Of a stretch of 64,000 bases of DNA, positions 46,401 to 61,400 are shown in pieces. Below the pieces are notes generated by a model, which had not been told where the DNA came from, ran no database searches, and saw only the letters and a program-made list of their open reading frames with translations. Positions within the stretch are counted from its first letter, which is position 1. Every line of letters starts with the position of its first letter. The stretch is from Schistosoma haematobium (Eukaryota > Platyhelminthes > Trematoda > Strigeidida > Schistosomatidae). The position numbers and the translations under genes were made by a program. The DNA is taken from NCBI RefSeq assembly GCF_000699445.3, contig NC_067196.1, forward strand, positions 71,679,864 through 71,743,863, read 5' to 3'.

Positions 46401-49400
46401 TTAGCCTCAATAATACTTCGACGCCTAATCAAAGCTCGTGAAGAGCAGATTAGAGAAAACCAGGCCGGTTTTCGACCTGGACGTGGTTGTATAGATCAGA
46501 TATTTACACTACGTCAAGTTCTAGAACACAGACACACATTCAGACGCCCCACAATAGTAGTATTTCTCGACCTTAAGGCGGTATTAGACTCTGTTGATCG
46601 TGAGGTTCTATGGCAGTGTTTGTCACTGAAAGGAGTACCAAAGAAGTACATTAACCTTGTGAAGGCTCTCTACTCGAACACAACTGGTCGAGTGAGAGCT
46701 TATGGCGAACTGTCATCAGAATTGATTACCTCAAGTGGTGTTCGTCAGGGCTGTCCACTCTCCCCATTCTTGTTCAACTTTGTCGTCGACGTACTTTTAG
46801 AGATAACACTCTCCTCATCTAAATTTCCAGGGGTTGAACTTCTACCGGGAGGTTCACTTGTTGACTTAGAATATGCTGATGACATAGTTTTATTTGGTGA
46901 AGACTCTGACAAAGTGCAGAGTCTTCTGACCACTCTAAGCAACAATGCAAGCATGTTCGGGATGCGATTCTCTCCCTCGAAATGCAAAATGTTGCTTCAG
47001 GATTGGGTTACATCGACACCCGAACTAGTGATAGGGAGTGAAGTAGTTGAGTGTGTCTACCGCTTCACTTATCTTGGAAGTCTCATCAGCCCTTGTGGTT
47101 CAGTGTGTGACGAAATCTCAGCACGGATACAGAAGGCTCGACTAGCTTTTGCCAACTTCCGTCATTTATGGCGTAGGCGAGATATCCGTCTATCAACCAA
47201 AGGACGGGTTTACTGCGCAGCAGTTCGTTCCGTCCTACTTTATGGCAGTGAAACATGGCTGGTAAGAGTAGAAGATATCCGTAGGTTACTAGTATTTGAT
47301 CATAGGTGTCTTCGAAACATTGCTCGTATATCCTGGGACCATCGAGTAAGTAACACAGTTGTTAGGAAACGGGTACTAGGTAAAGATGGCAAATCAATTG
47401 ATGAAGTAGTGAAACTTCATCAGTTGAGATGGCTGGGACACGTGTTACGTATGCCCAACGGCCGACTACCTCGACGTGCTATGTTCAGTGGTATATGAGT
47501 AGGTTGGAGGAAAGCTAGAGGCGGCCAGACCAAAACATGGCACAAGTCCATGAAGTCACTGACAAGTGGACTGAGTCATGTTTGTAGGTGTAGACTACCT
47601 GGTTGGAGACCACGAGATGATAGCAACCGATGGTTAGAGACCCAGAATGACATGGCTCAAAATCGTTTGCGATGGCGCAGGTGCATCCACTCTCTGTGTT
47701 CTCCCAAATTCTAATCTTCTGAATTCTTCATATCCCGTTCTTATTACTCTTTCCAAATTTATTTCACTGGATTATACTCTTTAAATAACATCTCCAAACC
47801 CTAATCTTCCCGATTACTGCTTATACTCTTATTACCTCTACCACTACGGGATTTGAATCTACCACTGCATCTCTGTACTAATGTGGTGTGGCAACTCGAA
47901 CTGATGTACGTACGTACAAAGTTCTACGTTGTTACTGACTGACTGACTGCGTCCTTTCGAATACGTTCTGTCGCAATTGTTTCGATATGAACGTTCGCGA
48001 TCGGCCCGTCGACATATTACTTTTACGCTACTGAGGTGAGCATCTTGGAATACTAATGAAGTCGTGTCTTCGGATCTTAGATTTCTTAATTCATTGTCCG
48101 TCTTCTGCAACTTTGCCAGACCTCGATAATCAATTCCATTTGGAATATGCGCGTTTATCGTTGTTCTTGATGGTGCATCTATTACCTCGTTGAATTGGCT
48201 TTTAATATATCGTATGTTCTGCGTTGTCCGAGAAATAAATTATAAATGTCGGATTTCTCTCGCAGATTAATTATCTTGCTTGGCGCTTAATGCTTTTGTG
48301 AACGGTTTATGATCCGTGTTCACAGTAAAATTTGTACATTCCGCCATATGTTGGAAACGCTTTTTGCCAAGTAAATTGCTAGTAATTCTCTTCCAAATGT
48401 ACTATACCCAGTTTGTTTGGGATTCAATCTCTTTGAGATAAATGAAAGCGGTTTCCTTGTGCTATTAAATAACTGTTGCAAAACGGCTCCTTTCGATGCA
48501 TTCGATGCTTCAGTCATGATAGCTAGTGGCATTTCACTCCTTCTTCTAGCTAGCATCGTCTTTTGTAAAGTGCTTTCTTGGCGTTCTCGAATGCCTGTAT
48601 CGCCTCTGATAACAGATGGAACGTCCGGCCATGTCCACGCAATGCACTCATCAATGGCTGTAGTATTGCCTCACAATTCAGGATAAATCGCTTATAATAA
48701 TTTATTAGCCTGAGAAATCGTCGAAACGTCTTCCGTGATTCAGATAACGTGTTGTATCGGATAGCATCGACTTCCACTGGGACTGGCGTAATACCTTGGG
48801 AAGTTACCATATGACCTAGGAACTGTAAGGGTCGCTTTCCAAATTCACACTTCTCAACGTTTTTAGAGATATCATGTTCTCGTAGTCTCATGAATAGTTG
48901 TCGTAGTTGCTGTAGATGCTGTAGATGCTCGTCTATCGTATCGCTGGCTACTGGTAAGTCGTCGATTTGCGCATATACTCCTGGTAAACATCTGATGGCT
49001 TGGTCAGTAAATCGCTGTAAGGTTTGCGCTGCATTAGTCAATCCGAAAGGCATGTGCAGAAATTAATATAACCCGAACGGAGTCGTTGCTGCTGTTTTCG
49101 GTATGTATTTTGGCGCGACATGAATGTGGTAATATGCTCCAACTAGGTCAATCGTGGGTATGTGGTATAGAATATCTGTCAGTTATTGTTCGTTTGTTAA
49201 GTTCTTGACAGTTTCTAATCGACGTCCTGACAAAAAGTCTAATGACTTGAAGCAATACTGATATTTGTTAGATCCTATGTTGATTTTGAATGACTGGTAA
49301 GCCGTATATTTTATCCTATAAAACTTAGCTATACAAATAACTTTAAAAGACATTACTGTTAGCTGTTTTCCATCAGCGACACTTAACTCAAATTCAAAAT

Positions 49401-52400
49401 GACCGCCTGTCGATTTAGATAACTTAACATTTAAAATAAATTATTGTGTAGTCATGACAGTAGCCGTATTGACTAGACTACATTACTTGAGTAGTAGATT
49501 TTAAGCAATATCCCCAATTTCTTAACAATGCAGTGATGTCCATCTAATAACGTTTTCTACTTTAGTCATTTTTATGTTCGTATTTAATGAGATTTGTCGT
49601 GTTGTCAGACTACTCTTCCATTATTTCTAATTTCATTCTTTTACGCAAATCCAACATGATTTATTCTTCTACCAGACAATATTTGTTGGGTTTAATTTAA
49701 ATTATTAATCTTATCTCTCTACAAAAGCTCATCACATACTAGTCATGTAGACATGCGTGTGTATATGTTAACGTGTGTGTGTCCATATTTCTTTAATACA
49801 TAACTATCTAATGAAGACCGAAGTCGGAAAAACACGGGAAAGAAAACTGATTCTATAGTTGTTTCTGATTTTGTTGTCGTTATTAGTTTTCTGTCATTCT
49901 TTATGTACGTGACATTCTTTTATGTGCATTGTTATTGCACAAGAATGTCTATAGAGTGTTTTAGTCGGTATATGTGTATATATCCTGTGTGTTGGTTGAA
50001 TCTTATGTAAAATCACTATTTTACACTGAACATTTGTTTCTTTAAAAATGGATTTCGTTGTTGTTTTTTTCACTGCTTTCACTCTACATTTATTTGTTTA
50101 TGTTTAGGAATTTGTGACACAATTATTTGTGCAGATTTTAAAAACAAAACAGACATTGTAAATATATATCTATATATAATTCGTAGGCAGACAGTCTACT
50201 CATAGAGCAAGTCGAATGTAACTGACACAAAGATGTGAACAATGGTATCTGCGTAATATATTTGTAAAAATAACACATCTTTTCCAGGACTACGTAAAAC
50301 TATAAGTAAAATAATCTGAGTATTAATATTGTTATTCAAAACGATATATATATATAACCTTGTGATTTGCCGTTTCAACTCAATAGGCTTGAATTGTCCG
50401 TGATGGATAAATGGGCATTTATTATTTATATAGAAGTCATTCCTCTTCTTATCTTCAATGTTTATTATTTTATTGATAGACAGTGAAATAGCTGTTAGCA
50501 TACTGACTGTTTTTTGAATCCTTCAGTTAGAATAGTGATGAAAGTAGTAAATTCTAACAAAAAGTTTCTCAACATTTCTGGTTTCTGTATTTCCAAGTTA
50601 GTTCCTAGTGTGAATGTTTACAAGTGAAGGATGAAATCCAACCGCAGTCTTGATCAATGCTGAATAAGGATTTTTAAGTTTTTCGTTGAATATATAATTA
50701 GTGAGGTTCATTGATCTCTCCGTTTATATCAGTCATATGTTTCTGATCATCTACTTACACTACATGTAGTCTATCCAGATTTCAGGTTCCACTAGTCTTA
50801 GTTTCTATTCAGTCTATAATAAGACAAACATCCACATTATTCACGTGTATTAAAAGAATTAACTGTATGTTATTTCAAATTGTTCAGAAACAAACATAAA
50901 TCCATCATACAGTCATGTGAATTAAAATGAAGTTCATTCCGTAAACTGAACAAGTGCAATTTTATATATTCACTTTTATGTATTCACTTTAATTGAGACA
51001 CAAAACTTTATTTTATCATGAAATTAGTTCATTTAGAAGTAACTACTCTAATAAATGTTTAGTTCCAACTTTAATGGTACGATTCATGTGAAAAACCTAC
51101 ATTGAAATTAAGTGTAATCGAATTAAATTTCATTTATATTAGCACACTGAACAAGAAAGTATTTAGAAACTTTAATCGTAACTTTTTATCATTTAAAAAT
51201 GACTCTGTGATATTATGAAATCAGTCAATCACTTTATATACCTTATGAACAAATGTGAACTTAACTGATTTTATCACTAAATATGCATCCGTTTATCTAG
51301 AATCATTCTAATTTGTTAACGAATATGTAATTTCCTTATTTCTACTCTTAAATAAATTCATTAAATTCTGTGAACTGATGAATTGAATTACTGATCAAGT
51401 TGATAAAATTCGGTGAAGTTCACGAACTTTATAACATTCATGAAGTTCTCAGGATTATCCATAGTTAATTTTATCATACTGAATAATGACTGATATACAA
51501 ATTTTTCTAAATAGTTACTGATACATTTCTCTAATAACACACAACATTTCTGATAATCAAGGTTACCATATCTTTGCCAACTAATGCACTCGTTATCAAC
51601 AGTAAAATGATTGTGTCAATATTATACTTACTAAATAATTAGTGCAGTCTTTATATAAATCAGCTCTAATAGGGGTGAATATTTTTCTTTAACTGTGTTA
51701 CATTACCTGGACATAGACCTTCATCCGACTATGATCACATTCTCTTCATTTTTTGTGTTTTCATTTATTCTTTTCTAAATTATGGTTATATATATTTATA
51801 GATGGTAAACCTATAATTGACTTTGTAAAGTTCATTTATACTTTGTTTTTAAAAGAAAATAGAGCAGTTTTATTCTATTTTGTTTAGAGTTTTCTTTACA
51901 ATATAATCTTCAAACATTTGAACTGTAACACAAACCTCCAAGCAGATATTAAGAACAAAAATGCAGATTATCTATCAATTTTGCTTACAGTATTACATTA
52001 AGAGCTTGTGGTTGTTGAAAGTTTAATAGAGTTACCGGTGTAACGATAATTCATGGACTACCTTTGAGCTACACTGAAGTGACCTTGAGAGTGTCCACCT
52101 TATAACTAGGACCAAATGAGAGTTGTAAACCAGTGTGAAGAATTAGAATGATCATTAACAGTTGATGGTTAAGGTTAGGGATTAGATTTAGGGTTTTCAT
52201 TACAATGGGTAAATATCTCGCAGTCTATAATTGACTGTTGAAAACAGTGATTCTGACCCAGTGAATTAGCTGGTCAGTTATGTGCAGTTGTAGAATCTGG
52301 TAATTAAGTATATTGACTCAATTTGCTACACTACAGTATTACCAATCAAATAGAGGTAGTAGCATCAGCGACAGTAAAATAGATCAGTCATAAAGAATAT

Positions 52401-55400
52401 GATTAGAGAACAAATGATAGATGACTAATAATGTCCTAGTAAAGAGCCGTCAATTTTTGACACATCTTTTAATGGTAAATACTTCCACAAAACGTCTCGA
52501 TCACTAAAGCCAAATACTGCCGTCGCGTCAAGGAATACTATCTTTATCAGAAGTCGGTTAGTATGCCTATGTTCTGTAAAAGTGCGAAGATTTGATCGGT
52601 GGATCGACACCTTGTTCTAAAACCATGCTGGCTTTCTAAAGCTTCCAGTTCACTACCCTTAATTAAGTGTTGGGTTATTTTTAAGACGGCTATTCTAGAC
52701 AATACAGATCGAAGGAATTCCTCTGTGGTTATCAGAAGTGGATTTATGTCCTTCCTATTTAATTAATACGATCAGACGCCATTACGTGCCAATTCTGCAC
52801 TGATGACGATGTGGTTTACTTGAGTTTGTGTTTGAGTTGGCTTTGCTGGTCACTACGATGGACAATGTTTCTCTTTATGGGCATTTTTAGGCTTATGAAA
52901 GTTAGGGATATTTTTATAAAATTGATCATTTTGTTTTTCCGAACTGCAGTTGGTTTGAGCGCTGTCAGAGACTGGAAGAATGTAACGGTGTTTTTCTTTG
53001 TCGTGTTGGGTTCATACAATACTATTCAAGTGGACGGCGCGGCGCGCAAGTAAAGGTGCAGTCCAGAAGACCTCGTTTTGCTTTTGGATTAAATGAAATA
53101 GTTACACAATTTAGGAGAGTGACTGTATAGCGTAAGCGATAATTGCTTGAGGCCGGTTACACGCGACCTTTCCATGAGGATTTTTAATGTGTTAGCTCTG
53201 TACTTTAAAAGGCATTCCCTTCTCAGTCAGGAATCTTTGATACATGATGAAGTGTGATATATTTGTAACCTGTCTTCTCTAACCCCTGCTTTCTATTGTG
53301 GAATGAGGTGATCTCTAGAGATCCTGGTTGTTGCGATCATATTCCAGTACAGTTTTCAGTATAACGTTCTTCAACTGAACTGTCTCACGTAGTTGGACCT
53401 CAGAGGAACGAGCGTTCCCGTTAATATTCTTCTGTTGGGTCACTACGATAGGTGGACTCGATCACCATACCGATGTGGAAATCTCCGGTAGGGACTTATT
53501 ATCATCTAAGTTGCCGCGAGATCGTAGCTTGATAACGTGTGAATTTGTGAATGTGTGCTATTGATAAGTTGTCAATATGGCCGAAACAGTCACCAATAAT
53601 TCTGTGGCATTTTTCAGTAGTGTTTTAGGTAAAACCAGTTAATGATAAAATTGATTTCAAAATAATATCTTGGTTTCTAATTATGAAAGGGATTGTCTTA
53701 CTGTATGAACAGAAATTTGTGCTGATATTGTGAGCTACTGGCTTGTACACCTAACATGCTAATTAATTGCACACAATGATTATAACCACCTCATTCCAAA
53801 CTATTTGGAACATGATTAAACTTAGAGTGACTAATACTGAACTAAGCTCATTATTATTGTATTTCTATGTCGCTCGAATGTTTCTAAATCAATTGTGCAA
53901 TAATCGATAGTCTAGTGCATGATGTGTTGTCTTTATTTGAACATAAACAACATTTGAAAGACAAAATAAATCCATAAAAAAATATACCGCTAGTATTTTA
54001 ACAGTTTATTCGATTAATAAACTGTCAAGTGAGTGCATATTTTATAAAGTTAACTATACAGTTATTCATTTCAAAGGGAATATTTCGAGATATTTTATTC
54101 TCACTGTATTAATTACTGTTTATATTTGACCAGATATTATGGTTATGAATATAATTGGTAATGTTAGGACCGATTTGTCAATGATTTGTTTGTCAACGTG
54201 TTTGAATCAGGTTAACTGCTTTTGTGAAAGTACATACATAAGCCTTACCCATAACTCCTTCTTTTCTTAATTATGTACCTTCATGGTTATGACAGGTTAT
54301 CAGATCTATAAATAGCGTTATGATTTGTAATCCGGAATATAGAATAAGATTTTTCGGTTCATACCAGGTATCGAATAATTCACCAAACGGTAAAAATACT
54401 CCTCCATCATATCGTAAGTGCCATCGTGTACAACTAGAAGAATTCTTACTTATGAATATGAAAGTTCTGAGTATCCTTAATTTTTCTAATAAGTTTTATT
54501 AACTGATCAACAGTTCCTTTTAATATTCAGACCACCCTGTTCGACAACTATCATCGTAAAATCATAGTGACTGCACAATAATATAGATTACTGAAATCTA
54601 AACAATCGAATGGACTTTCTAAACATTCCTAGTGTGTAATTAAAGTATTTATGTCAGATGTTACGTTGTAAGTGAAACCAGCCATGAATATGAACAAAGG
54701 TGTAAAAACTGTAACGTTTATGTTACTTTCATGTAACCTTGTATTAATGAAACCGTGCATATATATGTACAGTAAAGTTTAATTTTAATCTTAGAGAGAT
54801 GTGTTTATTTATTCATTCGTAAAAGGTTATTCTTAATTTCAAGTGAAATCATTTTAGATGACCGCTGATGAATAATAGCACAACGTGTAAATACATTTGT
54901 AATTTTGTGCATTGTAAACGCTAAAATGAATAAATAAATCTTAAAATTTATTTACTAAATCACTGTACATACTTGGAAGTGTTTTCATTTATTACAAATG
55001 ATTTATTAACATGCCCGTCATTGTTTTTTTTTATTAAAGTGTTTTTGTTATTTGTCTATCGAATTATAAACTTACTATTGTAAGAGGATATTGTAAATAT
55101 ATATAGATGTATCCTATTATTTGTGGAACGAAGTATCTTGGAGTGTTTAACATTGTCTATTTAATTATTTATTTGTTTTACAGGAAGATCCTCTTGAACC
55201 TGCACTTAAACTTATTCCAGGTTTTTTCGGCACAGTGGTTCTGGTCAATAGTTTTTCAATATTTTACGAAGGACCTTCATGTACGTTAGCTGCAAATTGT
55301 CATCGATATTTTCATTAAAACGACAGTTGTTACGCTTGTTGTAATAGATATTTATTTAAGTGTTGAAATTGTTTGATAATTTGTCAGTGATAAAAATAAT

Positions 55401-58400
55401 TATTGATGTATTTCGCGGATATTTTTATAATGTGGATTGTTACTAAAATGCACTACAGAACTTATTTGATGGTAGCTTTCTGGACATTTTACTTAAATCT
55501 AGCACGAAATGCACTTGACTGAGATAAGTTAACTAGTTTTTCAATGCTTTTATCCATTCGAATCAAGTTTCTGTATAGTGTATCGGTTTAATGTGTTTAT
55601 ATAAATAGCGATTTCTATGCACAAAATTGAACTATACGACCGGTATAGTAAGAATAATGAATTAATCTAGAATTGCTCTGACAAATATACCCTTCAGTTA
55701 TCTGGTAGTTTATGGTGTTGGCTCTAATGCAAGCGAAAATGTTTTTAATGTTTCTTCGATATTTATATGAATGTCAGCAAAGTAGGTATGTTGAATGGAG
55801 TATGCGAGTTAGTGCATTATAATTCTTGTCGCAGTGTTGTCAACTCACCTTAGTAAATAATTAAATATTAAAGTGAACATGAGCGTGCGGTGTTTGAAGC
55901 AAGCAGTACTGGGTTCGAGTTGTTGAGTAAAAGACCAACACTAGGATTCGGTCACATTGGGCAATAGAGTCCTAAAGGGAAAGAGACGCGCATCAATACG
56001 TTTGATAAAAAGATCAAAGTCGATTGATCATAATATCATTTTCATCCACACAAACAAATACTTGGATAAATAACAATAATATCAGTTATGTTCTTCTAAA
56101 TTAAGTTTGTCATTTTTTTCTTGAAAAAGGTTTCTATTTACAAAACAAATTATCACTGTATTTCACTTCCTTACTTTTGTTAATTCGGATTTTACCTAAG
56201 TTGTGTTATTTTTTCCCATTGAATTTGACAACGACTGTATTGGAATATTACAAGTAAGTTGTAAGTGTTTATCTTCCGTAATATTGACCAGCGTACTAAC
56301 ATCGCGGCAATAATTTATGAAAGAAAACATGGACGGAAGTTGGTTGATTCTGATATTCTTATTGTTTAACAAATAATTTAGAAACATTTTACTCTACTGG
56401 ATTAAATAATCTGTATAATTTCATATAGAGGTTTGGTACATAAATTTAAAGTATTACAGTTAGATTGTTCCTTTTTATTTATCTCTTGGTTTATGTGTTC
56501 AATCCTACTCAATATGTGGATTGATGTGTATGTTGGTATTTGATAAATATTCCAGGTTCTATTTCTATATAAGCTTGAATAACCGATAGTGTGAATTTGT
56601 GATTGATACCAAATTTAAAATGACAAGAGTGTTTATACTACTATGGTGTTGATAAGAATCATAAGTACACATGGTATGCGTGAAGTCCATTAGAATGTAT
56701 ACAATAAACATGGTATGATGATTTTACCATTTCAATCAACTTCATTTAATATAAATATCCTATATTTTTCATAATAATTGTATATTTCCGTCTAGATTAC
56801 TACAATAACTGCTTCTCTTATATATAATAATTAAATTGTTATTGAAAATATGTTGATATTTGAAATAATTATGGATGTAATTAATTACTTTATATTTTTG
56901 TGTATTTTTTCCAGTCTCCAATCTACTTACATTTGTATGAACAGTCGATTATCAACTAACCCTATCTGAACTACATATACACATGCTTGTGTTTTTCCTC
57001 TTTGTAGTGCTGAAATTCGATAGGATACCTCTTTATGGAATATTTATAATTAGCTGTGGTTTAGGTATTATCACTGTTCTACTTGTGAAGTTTGTTTGGG
57101 TACCTTTGGTTCGTCGACATATTTTAAGTAAGTCGTTACTCTAGTAATCTGATGTATTCTATTGTGACTGTAAGATTTAGCTTGCCGTAAATGGACAGAG
57201 AGTAGACTGTGTTGAATTATGCAATTATATATTCCAGTCACCAAATGTGATTCGTGTGCTTTGATTATGGTGAGATTGTGAATGCATACCACTGAAGATT
57301 CAAGGTTTATGTGAAATGTCCCTGTATTAACCTCTGAGTTTTCGGCACCTGTATCAACGAAATAACTTTATGCTAAAGGTTTTCTCCTGATGTTTGTTTT
57401 ATTGATAATCGCTTAAGCCTTTTGATGCTCGTTAAACAATAATCACTGATTTTTCTTGTTGAGCTATTGAACTAGCCAGACAGGACAGTTTATTTATAAT
57501 CTATGTGACTTCATAATCACTAACGTCATAAACGGATGAGCAGACGAGTCAAAGAAAGCTGAATTTCATCTGACGTCACACATTCCAAATAAGTGATTGT
57601 TTGTTGTGTCAAAGAGATAAAGAAAGGATTAAGTGACAAATACCACACTTTATTTGTCGCAACGTGCGGTGTCCGTGACTTGATACTGATACCATAGTCT
57701 TTCTATATGCGAACCCGACTACCCAAGAGAAGATATGGGTAGTAAGAATGGAAGTTGATTTGGTGAAATCGACTCATATGCATGTGCACTTATGTGTATA
57801 TTCCATAGGTAATGAGGTGTACCAAAAGGTTTGTGTGTGATCCTTTGAAAACGAAAGCATTTATCGGCCAGTCACAACCACTTATGATTTGAGGATTTCC
57901 GATTGACTCGTTGTAACAGTGTTTTCCAAATAACTATTTTGTTTAAAACTGATTAGTTACAGAATATACTCACTGCTACTGACCGAATAAGTTAAGCACT
58001 ACATTGAGAAGCTAATAACCGGAGTAAATATGAATCTATATCATCAAATTGGATTTTTTTCAGAAAAGTAATTAAACTTCTGTTTTCTTGACCAGTTAAT
58101 TTCGTCGACAAAATATAAATGTAAAACGTAACCACTTATATTGTGAGGTTATTGTTTTTCTTACTCAATTCCTCTATCTTTGAACATTTGACGTTTATCT
58201 TTGTCGATTACGGAAACTGTGATTTTATTTCTCATGATAAAGGATTGAAGGGTCCTAGTGAGAAAACTGGAGAATCTCCCGTAGGTTTTGTGTATCTTGG
58301 ATTATCACTGATAAATCTGATGACTTAGAATAGTTCAGTGATATAACTGTCCATCTTTCTGGATTAGATTATATCACTGACTATTGATTGAGGCCAGCTA

Positions 58401-61400
58401 AATCACGTGATCATTGTGAATAAGCATTTCACTGAATGATTGTTTTTCTGCAGAAGAGTAACAGAAATATGAGATGCTATACTACATGTGGGTAGTAGGT
58501 CGTATGGTAACTGAGAAATTAAGGTGATATTCAAACTAGGAAATAGTTAAATAGATGTAAATACAGTGCAGAACAATCCTGTACAAATGTTTAAATACGT
58601 TTCGAAGGAGAAACGTAATTATCGCAGATTAAGATCAAATGAACTTAACTGTTGGTCAAAGATAGTTTACTTTGAGATTAAAATCACAGATATTATCATC
58701 TGTTTGCCTGCGTTCAGCTGACAACAATTCATATAAGGAATGACTTCTTATTGTTATAACTTGTGAACCTGTATGCCCTGTCTATTGTATAATGCCACGA
58801 TACCGCCAATCAGAGAGCAGCGAATTATCGACCGAACCAGTGACGCATAAAACACGTGCGAGCAGCCTAGAGGTCCTGATTGGTCCTGCTTTATGCCTGG
58901 TCCAGCCAGTTGAGTCCACAACACCAATCTCAGCCTCTGCAATACGAATCATTTATTTCAAGCATACTGGGTTTATATATCAACCAGACAGACCACATGT
59001 ATCATAAAACATGAAAGAATATTTGTACAAGAATTAGCCAAATGTGGCTGTGAGTGAGAGAGATAGTAATTGATAGACTGGGCATAACTGAAGAATGGTA
59101 AATCGTATAATAATAGTTCATAGGTCAAAATAAAACTCATAATAAGGGGGACATGAATATGAAAAATTTAGTTGCATAACAATTATACGATAAAAATATA
59201 CTCATAGTATTGGTCCATAAATGGATCCCAAAAATTACCATTCATTATTCTTATCGGGACATAACACGTACAGATTTATTATTATATAATCCGATCTATA
59301 AATGTGTATACATTTAAGAGGTCTTTTGCATTAATAATTAAGATATTTCGGAAGTAAGAATGAATTAAACAGCTTTATAACTTCATGTTTCATTTTCAGT
59401 GTTATGACTTTAAATTCTTACAGAACTGTGTTTTAATTTTACAAAAATGAAACCTGACTAATACACGGTAATTATGAACCTGTTTCGATTTTTCTTTAAT
59501 GTGTGATAAATGAAGTAAAATGTAATTGTGTTTCATTGACGCTATAGATTCGCTTACAACAACTTACAGATTGTACGTAATTTTTACATTGACTAAAATA
59601 TTCGGCTAATTCGGTGTTCATGCATTTTTATAGCTGGAGAATCGAGTAGACATATTTTAAAAGGCTATTGTTCCCGTAAGAGCAAAAAGAAATTGTCTGT
59701 CGCTGTAGACGATAAATATCAATCTGTTGAGGATAATAAATCTTCCAAACTTTCAAGCAGTAATCATGAATCGATTGATATGGATACGTATGTACCTCGT
59801 GCAGAGGGAGAGGCTGTGGTTGGATTTCGAAACAATGTTGCCAAAGGAAATACAGATGACAAAGACAAACTTGGACGATTTACTAATGAAAATAATGGTG
59901 TATTGCAGGGATTAGAAAATCAAAATAAAGTTTCAAGTCGTAAGTTTTGTTTTGTAAAATAAAGCCTCACTTGCGTTATCCCCAAGGTTGCATTGACACG
60001 AAATTCGTAATCATTTTCATAGTTAAAATCTCATGGAGATTAGATGCAGATTTATAGTTATATATACTTTGTAAAGCACAATTTGGTGACAGTAATTTAT
60101 TATGATTATCCTTATGAATTTGGATAAAACCAGGCTGTTAGTTAAAACAGAAATATGTGGATATAGTATGTCATGGATTCTATTCATTTACGATTGTGTT
60201 GAGATATAAGATTAGTCATAGCACACAAACAAGGAGCTGAAATGGGGTGTTATCATTGATGTTTTCTATAGATACATGTTGGAAAGCCCACCTGAAGATC
60301 AGCATAGAAAAATACGAAGAAAGAAGCTTGCTAAGATGATCTGTGTGACAGTTGTACGAAACCTAAAAGGATTTACATAAGTTTGAATAATTGGGTTAGT
60401 GGGAATCACTCAATAATTGTAAAAGTATGTTTTGGAGTGTATGGAATAATAAGTAACTTTCTAAAGATCGCCTAAATGATCATAATTATAATATCAACGG
60501 AAACGAAAGTATTATTGAGTGGGTTTTATGGTGATTGGTTTAATTTGAAGGTGGCATTCGTCACAGTTTGACCTCAGTCGGTATACCATTAGTGACCAGT
60601 GGGGTTGGGTACTGAACGTTAGTTTAATCGTAGTATGGGGCTCCACGACTATGCTCACTTACACTTATATATATCCATATTTGAATGCTTTCTAAATATC
60701 GTCATTCCTCTTTGTTAAGTATATATGGCGAACTCTCAACTTCGATTCACAGTTCCAGTACAAGCGTGAATCGTCTACGTATGCTGATAGTGGTTGGTTG
60801 ATTAGACCATATCTGATATAAATAAGCTGCAGTCTACTTTGTCACATTTACAGGATGAAAGAAAATGAAGTATTTTCCTGTAGATTAAACTTGTTTAAAA
60901 ATAGTGACATTTTGATTGTAAGTGTAAACTACATTTCTCAAACGTGTAAATAGTTAATTTTAAGAAAATGCGATTACTTAACCTGAATGAGAGCAAGTTC
61001 TGTGAAATTCAAACGTCTAAGTAAAAGTGTTTCAACATCATTAAAAGAAAGTAAGCCGACTGTTCACCCTATGGTACTGTTTCTCTAAGTGTTACGTAAT
61101 CGGTATAAAATTTCAATGTCAGTTGTTAATAAAAAAGGATTAGTTACACACTGTTCACTTCATCGGTGAAGAAATCTGTTTCTACAAAAATGTAGACATA
61201 ATTTAGAACACTTGCTCTTGAGTAGAACACTTTATGAATACGTCAATTTTATTGTATATATTTCTGTCAAAATGTTTTTTCCCCTTTTTTTCTTGTGAGT
61301 AACACTGGTTATTATTATTAGTAGTATGAACTCTGAAATTGTATAGAAGTGGGCACTGTTTATTAGAATAATGATACATTAAAATTAATTATTAACTTTA

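Noticed and set aside
52811..53053. 80-codon + strand frame in intron 4
   Set aside because: It has no motif and lies across a decayed minus-strand RTE.
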